In this document: positions 18,950 to 27,559 of the stretch, piece after piece
Numbering within the stretch: position 1 is the first letter of the stretch
Layout of the letters: each line of letters opens with the position of its first letter
NCBI GenBank assembly: GCA_018266055.1
Contig: JAFDYT010000012.1
Location: 1 to 64,000 of the forward strand
DNA length: 64,000 nucleotides
Direction: 5' to 3'
Source of the DNA: Bacteroidota bacterium
GTDB taxonomy: Bacteria; Bacteroidota; Bacteroidia; Cytophagales; Cyclobacteriaceae
Made by a program: the position numbers and the translations under genes
Notes under the pieces: model-generated
Databases searched by the model: none
Told to the model about the DNA's origin: nothing
What the model saw: only the letters and a program-made list of their open reading frames with translations

Positions 18950-19285
18950 ATGAAAAGTCTAAGAAACAGCGTGCAACTCATCGGTCGTCTCGGCAAAGAT
19001 CCTGAAGTAAAAACCTTCGGCGACAAGAAGAAAGCGTCCTTCTCCATCGCTACTACCGACACGTACAAAAATCAGAAAGGCGAAAAAGTAGAAGACACGC
19101 AGTGGCACAACCTGGTGATCTGGGGTAAGCTCGCCGACGTGGCAGGCAAGTACCTCAAGAAAGGAAGTGAAGTGGCCATCGAAGGAAAGCTGGTGCACCG
19201 TGTGTACGAAACAGGCAAAGGGGAGAAGAAGTACTTCACGGAAATTAATGTAAACGACCTGATGATGCTGGGCGCCAAACAGTAG
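18950..19285 (+). CDS. ssb: Single-stranded DNA-binding protein
   Basis: 111 residues forming one OB fold, starting MKSLRNSVQLIGRLGKDPEVK and containing TQWHNLVIWGKLADVAGKYLK, KGSEVAIEGKL and the YFTEINVNDLMMLG end. It binds single-stranded DNA in replication, repair and recombination. The usual acidic C-terminal tail (DDDIPF) is absent, so this is a short paralogue of the kind often carried beside a longer housekeeping Ssb in Bacteroidota and may not recruit the usual partners. It is a single-gene unit with its own terminator; a CACCTTTG sequence about 70 bp upstream is a weak promoter match. Confidence 0.92.
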   Translation: MKSLRNSVQLIGRLGKDPEVKTFGDKKKASFSIATTDTYKNQKGEKVEDTQWHNLVIWGKLADVAGKYLKKGSEVAIEGKLVHRVYETGKGEKKYFTEINVNDLMMLGAKQ

Positions 19286-19306
19286 TCTTGCTGTTACGAA
19301 AAAATG

Positions 19307-19345
19307 AAGAGGCTGTCTCTGACGAAGGCGGCCTCTTTTTTTTTG
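19307..19345 (+). terminator. Rho-independent terminator of ssb
   Basis: Stem AAGAGGC (19307-19313) with GCCTCTT (19331-19337), a 17-nt loop that can pair further inside, and a run of nine T residues. It lies 21 bp after the ssb stop. Confidence 0.75.
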
Positions 19346-19360
19346 TGGATGAAAAAATTG

Positions 19361-19393
19361 GCACTTGGTCAACGATCAGCAGCACTTGGTCAA
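19361..19393 (+). promoter_or_regulatory. Direct repeat GCACTTGGTCAA x2, candidate LytTR site
   Basis: The exact 12-mer GCACTTGGTCAA occurs at 19361-19372 and 19382-19393, 21 bp apart (two helical turns). LytTR response regulators bind direct repeats with that period. The pair lies just upstream of a -7-like box and of the LytS/LytTR operon itself, so autoregulation is the simplest reading. Confidence 0.5.
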
Positions 19394-19423
19394 AGGAAAT
19401 AGTTTTTATTCAGAGTCAATCCC

Positions 19424-19431
19424 TATTTTTG
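19424..19431 (+). promoter_or_regulatory. -7-like box TATTTTTG
   Basis: Exact match to the Bacteroidota -7 consensus TAnnTTTG; a T run at 19403-19407 sits at the -33 distance. The start of transcription would fall a few bases before the ATG at 19439, giving a nearly leaderless message. Confidence 0.4.
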
Positions 19432-19438
19432 AAATCGT

Positions 19439-20470
19439 ATGAACTCCTCGCGCTCATTCTGGCAGCAATTCTATAAGTATAAAATACACCACGTGTTGGC
19501 GTGGCTGATGTACTACACCTTCTTTATGGTGTTGTACCGCGACTTCTACACCAGCTTCTGGCCTTTGTTTGGTGTTACGTCCATCTACTTTTTCTTCAAT
19601 GCTTCCACGTTTTACATCATCGCCTATGTGTTGTTTCCGCGCTACCTGCACAAGCAGCATTACGTGCGCTTTGCGCTGAGCCTGATTTTGGTGATCATGT
19701 TTTTTTCAGGCGGACTAGCTACGTGCATGCACTTCTTGTTTCAGCGGTACGACAGCAAAGTGGCCAACGATTACTCCTTTTTGTTTCTCAGCGCCTTCTT
19801 TGCCATCATCGCCATTGCCGGTGTGTTGTGTGCGATAAAACTCTTTAGCGACAAGCTTCGCAGCGACCGCCTTGCGCGGCGCAAGGAAAGCGAGCGGATT
19901 GAGTCAGAGTTGCAATACCTCAAAGCGCAGGTAAATCCTCATTTCCTTTTCAATGCCATCAACAGCGTGTATTTTCTCATCAAAAAAGATCCCGACGTAG
20001 CAGCCAATACATTAATTAAACTTTCTGATTTGCTGCGCTTTCAATTGTACGATTGCAGCGAAGAAAAAATCGCCATCGAAAAAGAAATCGAATACTTGTC
20101 GAACTTTGTGGCGCTGGAAAAAATTCGCAAAGGCGACAAAGTGAAGATCGACTTTATAACATCTCCGGAGCTTCAGGGTTTTTCCATCGCGCCGTTCATG
20201 CTTATTCCGTTTATGGAGAATGCGTTCAAGTACATTTCCGGCTTCTCGTCGATGGAAAATAAAATCATTGTGAAGATGTGGAGGGAAGACAATCGCTTTC
20301 ACGCGCATTTCTTCAACACTACCGACAATCTCGTGCGCTCGCCCGTAGGAGGAATCGGCCACAAGAATGTAAAACGCAGACTCGAATTAATTTATCCGGG
20401 CAAGCATCAGTTGGAAATTATTGAGCGGCCCGGCACATATAAGGTAATGGTATCGATGGACATCGCATGA
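19439..20470 (+). CDS. LytS-family sensor histidine kinase
   Basis: 343 residues. Four membrane helices fill residues 17-135, then a His_kinase domain with phosphoacceptor H168 in VNPHFLFNAINSVYF, and a degenerate HATPase domain with N box PFMENAFKYISGF and glycine-rich GGIGHKNVKRRLELI. Members phosphorylate LytTR regulators, and such a regulator overlaps its 3' end by 4 bp. The signal it senses is unknown. Transcription probably starts just before the ATG, behind a pair of direct repeats that may bind the partner regulator. Confidence 0.93.
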   Translation: MNSSRSFWQQFYKYKIHHVLAWLMYYTFFMVLYRDFYTSFWPLFGVTSIYFFFNASTFYIIAYVLFPRYLHKQHYVRFALSLILVIMFFSGGLATCMHFLFQRYDSKVANDYSFLFLSAFFAIIAIAGVLCAIKLFSDKLRSDRLARRKESERIESELQYLKAQVNPHFLFNAINSVYFLIKKDPDVAANTLIKLSDLLRFQLYDCSEEKIAIEKEIEYLSNFVALEKIRKGDKVKIDFITSPELQGFSIAPFMLIPFMENAFKYISGFSSMENKIIVKMWREDNRFHAHFFNTTDNLVRSPVGGIGHKNVKRRLELIYPGKHQLEIIERPGTYKVMVSMDIA

Positions 20471-21171
20471 GCATGAAAATTAGAACGCTGGTTGTAGAAG
20501 ATGAACCCCTGGCACGCGAAGGACTGCTCACGTACCTCAATGCGATTGACTTTGTGGAAATTGCAGGCGTATGCGAAGATGCCTTGCAGGCCAACGTAGT
20601 GCTGGCCACCGGCGCCGTCGACGTAATGTTGCTCGATATTCAGATGCCGAAGATTACCGGTATCGAATTTTTGAAATCGCTGAAGAATCCTCCGTTGGTA
20701 ATTTTAACAACGGCCTATCCCAACTTTGCGCTGCAAGGCTACGAACTCGATGTGCTCGATTACCTCGTCAAGCCATTTCCGCTGGAGCGGCTTATGAAGG
20801 CAATGAACAAGGCCAACGAATTTATTCAACTCAGGAATAAGCCTTCGTCTTCCTCTGTGAGTAGTTTCTTCTTTGTGAAATCCGACCATCGCTACGAAAA
20901 AATAAATTACGACGAGCTTTTGTTTGTCGAAGGCATGGAAAACTATGTGGTCATGCACACCTCATCCAAAAAAATAATTACGCTGATGCGGATGAAGGAA
21001 GTGGAAGAGGTTTTGCCTGCGTCGGCGTTTATACGCATTCACAAATCGTACATTGTGGCAGTGAAAGCCATTACTTCTATTGAAGGTAGCGACCTTATCG
21101 TGACGGGTAAGCCATTGCCGATGAGCCGTGAGAAAAAATCAGAAATTCTTGAACTGCTGCTGAAGCGATGA
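20467..21171 (+). CDS. LytTR-family response regulator
   Basis: 234 residues: receiver domain at 1-120 with acidic pair E11/D12, phosphoacceptor D57 (MLLDIQMPK) and T79/K101-like switch residues (ILTTAYP, DYLVKPFPLERL), then a LytTR DNA-binding domain from about 135 (FVKSDHRYEKINYDELLFVEG, quoted in part). The ATG overlaps the stop of the kinase gene by 4 bp, so the two form a translationally coupled two-component pair. The likely DNA target is the 21-bp-spaced direct repeat upstream of the operon. Its stop abuts the stop of the convergent gene with no gap. Confidence 0.94.
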   Translation: MSMKIRTLVVEDEPLAREGLLTYLNAIDFVEIAGVCEDALQANVVLATGAVDVMLLDIQMPKITGIEFLKSLKNPPLVILTTAYPNFALQGYELDVLDYLVKPFPLERLMKAMNKANEFIQLRNKPSSSSVSSFFFVKSDHRYEKINYDELLFVEGMENYVVMHTSSKKIITLMRMKEVEEVLPASAFIRIHKSYIVAVKAITSIEGSDLIVTGKPLPMSREKKSEILELLLKR

Positions 21172-21810
21172 TCAGCGTTTGTTTTCTTCCTCGCGCTTCT
21201 TCTTTTTCAGGTCTTTGATAAACTTCACCCAGTTGAGCGGATTAAGAAACGGATTGTAGATCGGGTGGAATTTGTCGCCCGCTGAATTTGAATACTGGTT
21301 GATATAGTAGCGATAGTTGGCATTTCCATCCATCGGCGTAGTGCGCACCATAAGTGCAAGCAGATCGGCATTCAGGTTTTTCGAATCAATTCCGGTATTG
21401 TCGAGCGGTACATTCAGCGCCAGAATAGCTTCTTTGAAAAGTTCTTCCGTTGGCATGGTCACCACCACGTTATCAAGGAAAATATTGTCTGTGTGCATTT
21501 CAAAAATCACTGACGTAAATTCTTTGGCGTCGTCTGGCACCACATACGTCTGACGTTTGTAGCCTACCGAGCTGATCAACACAGTGTCACCCACCAGCAA
21601 AGGCAATGAAAAAAATCCATTGTTGAGTGAAGAGGTTCCGCGGCCTGCTTTAGGAACGTAAAAATTCACTCCGGGAAGAAAAGCACCCGCCGTATCGGTC
21701 ACAATACCGGAGAGCTGAATCACGCGCCTGCGCTTTTGAGCAGATGCATTTTCTATTGCACCAAAAAGGAAAAGGACCAGAAAAACAAAAAGTAACGTAT
21801 TCTTTTTCAC
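21172..21810 (-). CDS. Carboxypeptidase-like regulatory domain protein
   Basis: 212 residues from a GTG at 21810, beginning VKKNTLLFVFLVLFLFGAI, a good signal peptide. The ATG 45 bp further upstream is disfavoured because a TACCTTTG -7-like box (21830-21837, minus) lies between the two. A CarboxypepD_reg-like beta sandwich follows (LSGIVTDTAGAFLPGVNFYV to EMHTDNIFLDNVVV, in parts). This domain is known in TonB receptors but here stands without a barrel, with a C-terminal helical and Lys-rich tail. The role is unknown; surface or periplasmic location is expected. Confidence 0.8.
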   Translation of the reverse strand: MKKNTLLFVFLVLFLFGAIENASAQKRRRVIQLSGIVTDTAGAFLPGVNFYVPKAGRGTSSLNNGFFSLPLLVGDTVLISSVGYKRQTYVVPDDAKEFTSVIFEMHTDNIFLDNVVVTMPTEELFKEAILALNVPLDNTGIDSKNLNADLLALMVRTTPMDGNANYRYYINQYSNSAGDKFHPIYNPFLNPLNWVKFIKDLKKKKREEENKR

Positions 21811-21829
21811 AGGCAATCTTTGAAGCTCA

Positions 21830-21837
21830 CAAAGGTA
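21830..21837 (-). promoter_or_regulatory. -7-like box TACCTTTG
   Basis: Exact TAnnTTTG match on the minus strand, about 20 bp before the GTG at 21810. No good -33 element is seen. It supports the GTG start of the carboxypeptidase-like domain gene. Confidence 0.4.
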
Positions 21838-21970
21838 AGAAATCGATTGAAACATGCCTAACGGATAAAAATGGTTAATTGAAGCCGATTCGAGGGAATA
21901 GATGCATCCTACGGGAGTTTAGTTCTACTTTCAGGCGCCTTCACCAACTTTCTTTTTGTAATTTGCTGCC

Positions 21971-22357
21971 GTGCGGCTAAAACACTTTAACCTCGACCTT
22001 GGCGCGCAGATTTTTCTGGCGTGTAGCGACACCTCGCGGCTCCGGATTTTACATCTGATCATGACCAACGGCGAAATGTGTATTACTGACCTGGAGAATA
22101 TTCTTGAATTCACCCAGACCAAAACCTCCCGGCATTTAATTTACCTGAAAAACTCGGGCATCCTTACCTCGCGCAAATTCAACCAATGGATGTTTTATCA
22201 AATCAAAGACGAAGTGTTTGATATCACCCAACAGATCCTTCAGTTTTTGCGACGCGATCCGGTACTTCAAAAAGATCAGTCGATCTTTCAAACCATGTAC
22301 ACCAACCGCGAGCTTACGCTGAACAAACTAAAGATGAAACCCCTCAGCCAGGTGTAG
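21971..22357 (+). CDS. ArsR-like winged-helix regulator
   Basis: 128 residues from a GTG start. The fold is a winged helix of the ArsR/SmtB kind: DTSRLRILHLIMTNGEMCITDLENIL as helices 2-3, TQTKTSRHLIYLKNSGIL as the recognition region, quoted in parts, and a beta wing (SRKFNQWMFYQIKD). The metal-binding ELCVCDL box of ArsR is replaced by EMCITDL, which keeps one cysteine, so metal sensing is doubtful. It precedes yjjG by 53 bp, a gap that contains a dispersed intergenic repeat. Confidence 0.85.
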   Translation: MRLKHFNLDLGAQIFLACSDTSRLRILHLIMTNGEMCITDLENILEFTQTKTSRHLIYLKNSGILTSRKFNQWMFYQIKDEVFDITQQILQFLRRDPVLQKDQSIFQTMYTNRELTLNKLKMKPLSQV

Positions 22358-22383
22358 CTTCCGATGACGAATGGCCACTAGCG

Positions 22384-22403
22384 AATAACGGATAACCGAT
22401 AAC
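22384..22403. repeat. Dispersed intergenic motif AATAACGGATAAC
   Basis: AATAACGGATAAC at 22384-22396, followed by the related CGATAACG. The same 13-mer occurs at 56422-56434, with shorter forms at 56459-56469 and in the duplicated copy near 56702. It behaves as a dispersed intergenic repeat. Confidence 0.55.
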
Positions 22404-22410
22404 GTACCAC

Positions 22411-23106
22411 ATGAAAAGCTACAAGTGCATTTTGTTCGACCTCGACCACACGTTGTGGGACTATGAAACCAATTCGCGTGAAGCGTTATCGGAATTGTAT
22501 GCTGAGTTCAAATTGAACGAAAAAGGAATCGAAAACGAGCTGGCGTTTCTGGATACATTTTATGTGGTTAATAATGAGTTGTGGGATTTGTACGACCGTG
22601 GCCAATTGCATCGCGACGTGATTCGGCTGGAGCGCTTTCATAAGATTTTCCTTTCGCTGGGGCTGGATGATTATGAGCTGTCGCTTCGCCTTTCGGCGGA
22701 ATACCTTGAGCACTCGCCCAAAAAGAAAAACCTGATTGCTGGCTGCAAGGAAACCCTCGATTACCTTAAAGCGAAATATCCGCTCGTGATTGTGACCAAC
22801 GGTTTCGACGAAATTCAATCCACCAAACTGTCGTCGTCGGGCATTGCTCATTATTTCACCGACGTCATTACCTCGGCGCGTGCCGGTCATAAAAAACCTG
22901 CCCGCGAAATTTTTGATTTTGCCCTCCACGAAAATAAGGTAGCCTCGCACCAGGCGATCATGATCGGTGATAATTTGCTTACCGATATCGCAGGTGCTCG
23001 CAACGCCTCTGTCGATACTGTTTTTTTTAATCCCGCCAAGGTAAAGCACGAATCGCAAGTCGATTACGAAATCCAATCGCTCACGGAATTGATGAACTTT
23101 CTGTGA
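22411..23106 (+). CDS. yjjG: YjjG-family noncanonical pyrimidine nucleotidase
   Basis: 231 residues. A haloacid dehalogenase-fold phosphatase: the nucleophile motif is D10-L-D12-HTLWDY, motif II is VTNGFD, the Lys motif is GHKKPAREIFDF and motif IV GDNLLTDIAGA. The LWDY after the nucleophile and the alpha-helical cap (residues 20-90) are diagnostic of YjjG, which hydrolyses noncanonical nucleoside monophosphates (such as 5-fluoro- or 8-oxo-type nucleotides in E. coli) to protect DNA. Likely a housekeeping gene; it is followed by pruA on the same strand. Confidence 0.9.
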   Translation: MKSYKCILFDLDHTLWDYETNSREALSELYAEFKLNEKGIENELAFLDTFYVVNNELWDLYDRGQLHRDVIRLERFHKIFLSLGLDDYELSLRLSAEYLEHSPKKKNLIAGCKETLDYLKAKYPLVIVTNGFDEIQSTKLSSSGIAHYFTDVITSARAGHKKPAREIFDFALHENKVASHQAIMIGDNLLTDIAGARNASVDTVFFNPAKVKHESQVDYEIQSLTELMNFL

Positions 23107-23118
23107 TCGATAATTTGT

Positions 23119-23126
23119 TAATTTTG
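23119..23126 (+). promoter_or_regulatory. -7-like box TAATTTTG before pruA
   Basis: Exact TAnnTTTG match 42 bp before the pruA ATG. The -33 element is weak (ACTTTC at 23096-23101). Reported as a probable promoter only. Confidence 0.35.
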
Positions 23127-23168
23127 AGCCTTCAAAATTTTAATTCTTAACGCTTAATCTATACCACC

Positions 23169-24800
23169 ATGTCCAACGGATTTTTCAAAGTTCCTGTCCC
23201 CAAAAACGAACCCGTGCTGTCGTATGCGCCGGGCACCAAAGAAAGAGCAGCTTTAAAGAGTGCATTGGCGGAAGCCCGCTCCAAAGAACTTGATATCCCG
23301 ATGTACATCGGTGCCGAGGAAGTGCGTACCGGCAACAAGAAAAAATTATCGCCGCCGCACGATCATAAGCACGTGCTTGGTTATTTCCACGCCGGCGACA
23401 AAGGCCATGTAGAGCAAGCCATCAACGCTGCGATGGCCGCCAAGGAATTGTGGGGAAACCTTAGTTGGGAAAATCGTGCGAGTATTTTTCTAAAGGCCGC
23501 CGATTTATTGGCGGGTCCGTATCGGTATAAAATCAACGCGGCCACCATGCTCGGCCAGTCGAAGAGTGCCTTTCAAGCAGAGATCGATTCAGCCTGTGAG
23601 TTGATCGACTTCCTTCGCTTCAACGTGGCGTTCATGAGCGAGATTTATAATGAACAACCCATCTCATCACCCGGAGTGTGGAACCGCATTGAATACCGTC
23701 CGCTTGAAGGGTTTACTTTTGCGCTTACGCCGTTTAACTTCACTGCCATCGCCGGCAATCTGCCGACGAGCATGGCCATGATGGGCAACGCCGTGGTGTG
23801 GAAGCCAAGCAACACGCAGATCTATGCGGCCAACGTAATCATGCAGGTATTGAAGGAGGCAGGTTTACCCGACGGCGTGATCAATCTGATCTATGTGAGT
23901 GGCCCTGATGCCGCGGAGGTAATTTTTACACACAAAGATTTTGGAGGAATTCAATTTACTGGAAGTACCGGCGTATTCAACAGCATGTGGAAAACGATCG
24001 GAGAAAATATCAGCAAGTACCGTTCGTATCCGAGAATTGTTGGGGAGACGGGCGGAAAAGATTTTGTGATCGCACACAAGAGCGCAGACGCGAAAGAAGT
24101 GGCTACGGCGTTGGTGCGTGGCGCATTTGAATATCAGGGACAGAAATGTTCGGCAGCTTCGCGGGCGTATGTTCCTTCCAACCTTTGGGAAGAGGTGAAG
24201 AAAAATATGGTCGCCGACCTGGCCAGCATTAAAATGGGACCGGTAGAAGATTTCGGAAATTTTGTGAATGCCGTCATCGACGAAAAAGCATTTGACTCTA
24301 TTGCCGGCTACATTGAGAAGGCGCGGCAAAATCCTTTGAACGAAATTATCGCAGGCGGAAAATACGACAAGTCGAAAGGGTATTTTATTGAGCCCACAGT
24401 AATCGTCACCAAAGATGCTTCGTCCCTTACCATGTGTGAAGAAATTTTCGGGCCGGTGCTTACGATCTATGTGTATCATTCCGAAAACTTCGAGCAGACA
24501 CTTGAACTGGTTGATCAAACCTCACCGTACGCTCTTACTGGTGCTGTGCTCGCTAAAGACCGTTATGCAGTAGAACTGGCGACCAAAAAACTCGCGAACA
24601 GTGCGGGAAATTTTTATATCAACGATAAGCCTACCGGCGCCGTAGTGGGGCAACAGCCTTTTGGTGGCGCACGTGGCAGTGGAACTAACGACAAGGCCGG
24701 AGCGAAGGCCAACCTGATGCGTTGGGTGTCGATGCGCACGATTAAAGAGACATTCGTCACGCCGACGGACTATCGTTATCCGTTTTTGGACAAAGAGTGA
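23169..24800 (+). CDS. pruA: L-glutamate gamma-semialdehyde dehydrogenase
   Basis: 543 residues, the usual length for the single-domain enzyme that oxidises pyrroline-5-carboxylate/glutamate semialdehyde to glutamate with NAD in proline breakdown. Aldehyde dehydrogenase signatures are present: catalytic Cys327 in YQGQKCSAASR, Glu293 in VGETGGKDF, and FTGSTGVF in the cofactor site. The RLGQQPFGGARGSGTND-like end (here VVGQQPFGGARGSGTND) is typical of PruA. Catabolism would begin with a proline dehydrogenase, which is not in this window. A -7-like box lies 42 bp upstream. Confidence 0.95.
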   Translation: MSNGFFKVPVPKNEPVLSYAPGTKERAALKSALAEARSKELDIPMYIGAEEVRTGNKKKLSPPHDHKHVLGYFHAGDKGHVEQAINAAMAAKELWGNLSWENRASIFLKAADLLAGPYRYKINAATMLGQSKSAFQAEIDSACELIDFLRFNVAFMSEIYNEQPISSPGVWNRIEYRPLEGFTFALTPFNFTAIAGNLPTSMAMMGNAVVWKPSNTQIYAANVIMQVLKEAGLPDGVINLIYVSGPDAAEVIFTHKDFGGIQFTGSTGVFNSMWKTIGENISKYRSYPRIVGETGGKDFVIAHKSADAKEVATALVRGAFEYQGQKCSAASRAYVPSNLWEEVKKNMVADLASIKMGPVEDFGNFVNAVIDEKAFDSIAGYIEKARQNPLNEIIAGGKYDKSKGYFIEPTVIVTKDASSLTMCEEIFGPVLTIYVYHSENFEQTLELVDQTSPYALTGAVLAKDRYAVELATKKLANSAGNFYINDKPTGAVVGQQPFGGARGSGTNDKAGAKANLMRWVSMRTIKETFVTPTDYRYPFLDKE

Positions 24801-24875
24801 TCTTTTCAAATTAATGGAATAACACATGCGGCATACGGGGATTTCCTTTAAATTGTAAAGACTAAATTTCTCCCT

Positions 24876-27551
24876 TTGTCCATTCGTCTGCTTTTTGGTT
24901 TATTACTCACTACTGCGGTACATGTTGTAGTCGCTCAATCTGTGCGACTGGACAGTCTTCGCCAACTCGCCGAAAGCACTACGGGTGAGAATCGTGTTGA
25001 TGTGCTGAATGAATACGGCCGCGCGCTGCTCTCGTATGATAACGTTACGGCAAAGGATGCGATTCGCGAAGCTTACGAACTCAGCAAAAAACTCAATTAC
25101 GCCAAAGGAATAGCGACATCGTTGATCAGTGAAGGTGTTTTGGAGGCGAGCCTCGGCAAGGATTCCCTCGCTCGCAGGGCATTTCGCGAAGGACTTAAGA
25201 TCAGCCGAAGTATCAACGAGAAACGGTTGGAAGGAAATGCCCTTATCCGACTTGGGCAGGGTTTTCAAAACGAAAACCACATCGACTCCGCATATGTATT
25301 TTATACCCGGGCGCTAACCATCGAGAAAGACAGTTTGTTTCCCGAAGACCTTTCTTTTCTTTATTCCTGCCTGGCAAAATATTATGAATTGCAAAACAAT
25401 TCGGCACTTCAGTTTTCTTACCTGAAGCGTAGCTGGAATATCGGTCGTGCCTTGAAAGTACCGAGAGACGTGGTTTGGTCTGGTGTTGCGCTGGTATCCT
25501 ATTACACTCAGCAAGGGGATTATGCTACCAGCCTCAAGCATCTGAATGAAATTCAGGCAGCTCTTGGCGCCGACACGCTTGACAACGAGTACATCAACCT
25601 GGTGCGAAAGCAACGTGGAATCATTTTGGCCAATCAGGGGAATTATAAAATGGCGCTTTCACTGTTTGACCAGGTGAAGAAATTTTATGAACGCAACTCC
25701 TATCCGCTAGAACTTAGCAATTTGTTTGGTGAAATCGGTTATGTACTGGCCGATGTGTCGAACTACGAGACAAGCCTGAAATATTATTACAAGGGATTGA
25801 GGTTGGCGGAGGATAATAATTACATGGAGGAATTAGCCAGGTTGAATTTTCGGATCGCCTGGGTTTATTATTTGTTAGAGCAGAATACTCTTGCTCAAGA
25901 ATTTTGCTCGAAAGCCTACCGGATTGCACGCGGTCATCATTTTTCATTCGAAGAATCGTCGGCACTTAACCTTTTAGGAATGCTCGCCGACCGAGGCAAT
26001 GAAAATGAGAAAGCACTAAGCTATTACAATCAATCACTTGCGCTGCGGGAGAAGAATAATTTTCGCGATCGTGTGGCGAGCACGTTGCTTAACATCGGCA
26101 TTCTTTATGAAAAACTAGGCGACTACAAAAAAGCTGAGGACTACGATTTTCGTAGTCTGGCCATCGAGCAAGAGATCAATCATACTATAGGAATTTGCTA
26201 CTCCTATCAAGCCCTCGGTCAGCTTTTTATCCATAAAAAGAATTTTAAAAGTGCAGCTGAATTTTTAGCCAAAGGGGAAACCCTGGCAAAAAAATTGAAA
26301 GCAGCCGATGTGCTTCGCGATATCTATAAAAACAAGCGGGATTTTTTTCTTCTACAGTCAAGATATTCGGAAACGGTGCGCTATTCTTTGCTCTATGAAA
26401 ATATCAAAGACTCTCTCTTCAGTCAAAGTCTCAGCAACCGGATTTCAACCATGCAGTACGACTTTGAATTGGATCAGAAAGACAAGGAGATAAAAATTCT
26501 GAGCCAGCAACAAGAACTGCAAAGCAAGAAGCTGGAGTTGCAGCGAGCCGAACTAAAGCAACAGCGATTTATTCTGGCGATTGTGTTGATTATTCTGGTG
26601 AATATTTCGATCGGCGCGTATGTCATCTACCGGTTTTACAAACGGGTGAAGAAATTGAATCAGGAAGTGGCCGAACAAAATGAAGAGATCACCGCGCAGT
26701 CGGAAGAGCTGATGGAAGCCAACGTAGTACTCAGTAAACTTAATCGTGAGATTTCAGAACAGAAAGAAGAAATACAAGCGCAGACCGAAGAGCTTGTTGA
26801 AAGCAACCAGGCGATTTCGAGGGTGAACGAAGGACTGGAAGAAAAAATCAAAGAGCGCACGCGTGAACTTAAAGAAGCGTACACTGAGTTGGATACTTTC
26901 TTTTACAGGTCGTCGCACGATTTTCGCCGGCCGCTCACTACGTTCATGGGGTTGGCCGAAGTTGCCAAGGTGACGCTGAAAGACCGATCGGCGCTGGAAC
27001 TTTTTGAAAAGGTGAATGAAACCGCGCACAACCTCGACAAGATGTTGATGAAACTTCAATCGATAAGTGTGGCAGGTTCGCAGGAACTGATCTATAACGA
27101 AGTAATGATCAAACAGATTTTTGAGTGGGAACTGGATCATTTCAAAAATGAGATTGTAAGCAAGTCGATCCAGGTGCTCACCGAAGTCAGTTTAACCCGA
27201 CCTTTTTTTTCTTATCCGGTACTGATCAAGTCGATCGTACAAAACCTGGTCGAGAATTCTATTTATTTCTGTACCACGCAATCACCAGTTATTAAGTTGA
27301 AAGCGTTTGAGCTGATCAACGAAGTGGTGATCGAAGTAGCCGACAATGGCCAGGGAATTGATCCAATGTATCTTTCGCGTGTGTTTGACATGTATTTCCG
27401 CGCCAACGAGCGAAGCCGCGGCAACGGTCTGGGACTTTACATCGTCAAAAAAATGGTGGACAAGCTCAACGGCCGGATTGAACTGAAGAGCGAGTTGCAC
27501 TTCGGCACCACGATCCGGATTTTCCTACCGAATCATTTCCGCGAAAAGTAA
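24876..27551 (+). CDS. Large TPR-containing sensor histidine kinase
   Basis: 891 residues from a TTG start, chosen because it begins a signal peptide (MSIRLLFGLLLTTAVHVVVA); no ATG fits. Ten or so TPR units (residues 25-500; for example ALSYYNQSLALREKNNF and LGDYKKAEDYDFRSLAIEQ) precede a coiled coil, a membrane helix at about 565-588, and an unusually long coiled coil with the repeated phrase EEITAQSEELMEAN / EEIQAQTEELVESN. The HisKA-like helix carries H681 (FFYRSSHDFRRPL), and the HATPase domain has LVENSIYF, ADNGQGI and RGNGLGLYIVKKM. No regulator gene adjoins it. Confidence 0.9.
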   Translation: MSIRLLFGLLLTTAVHVVVAQSVRLDSLRQLAESTTGENRVDVLNEYGRALLSYDNVTAKDAIREAYELSKKLNYAKGIATSLISEGVLEASLGKDSLARRAFREGLKISRSINEKRLEGNALIRLGQGFQNENHIDSAYVFYTRALTIEKDSLFPEDLSFLYSCLAKYYELQNNSALQFSYLKRSWNIGRALKVPRDVVWSGVALVSYYTQQGDYATSLKHLNEIQAALGADTLDNEYINLVRKQRGIILANQGNYKMALSLFDQVKKFYERNSYPLELSNLFGEIGYVLADVSNYETSLKYYYKGLRLAEDNNYMEELARLNFRIAWVYYLLEQNTLAQEFCSKAYRIARGHHFSFEESSALNLLGMLADRGNENEKALSYYNQSLALREKNNFRDRVASTLLNIGILYEKLGDYKKAEDYDFRSLAIEQEINHTIGICYSYQALGQLFIHKKNFKSAAEFLAKGETLAKKLKAADVLRDIYKNKRDFFLLQSRYSETVRYSLLYENIKDSLFSQSLSNRISTMQYDFELDQKDKEIKILSQQQELQSKKLELQRAELKQQRFILAIVLIILVNISIGAYVIYRFYKRVKKLNQEVAEQNEEITAQSEELMEANVVLSKLNREISEQKEEIQAQTEELVESNQAISRVNEGLEEKIKERTRELKEAYTELDTFFYRSSHDFRRPLTTFMGLAEVAKVTLKDRSALELFEKVNETAHNLDKMLMKLQSISVAGSQELIYNEVMIKQIFEWELDHFKNEIVSKSIQVLTEVSLTRPFFSYPVLIKSIVQNLVENSIYFCTTQSPVIKLKAFELINEVVIEVADNGQGIDPMYLSRVFDMYFRANERSRGNGLGLYIVKKMVDKLNGRIELKSELHFGTTIRIFLPNHFREK

Positions 27552-27559
27552 ATTGATTT

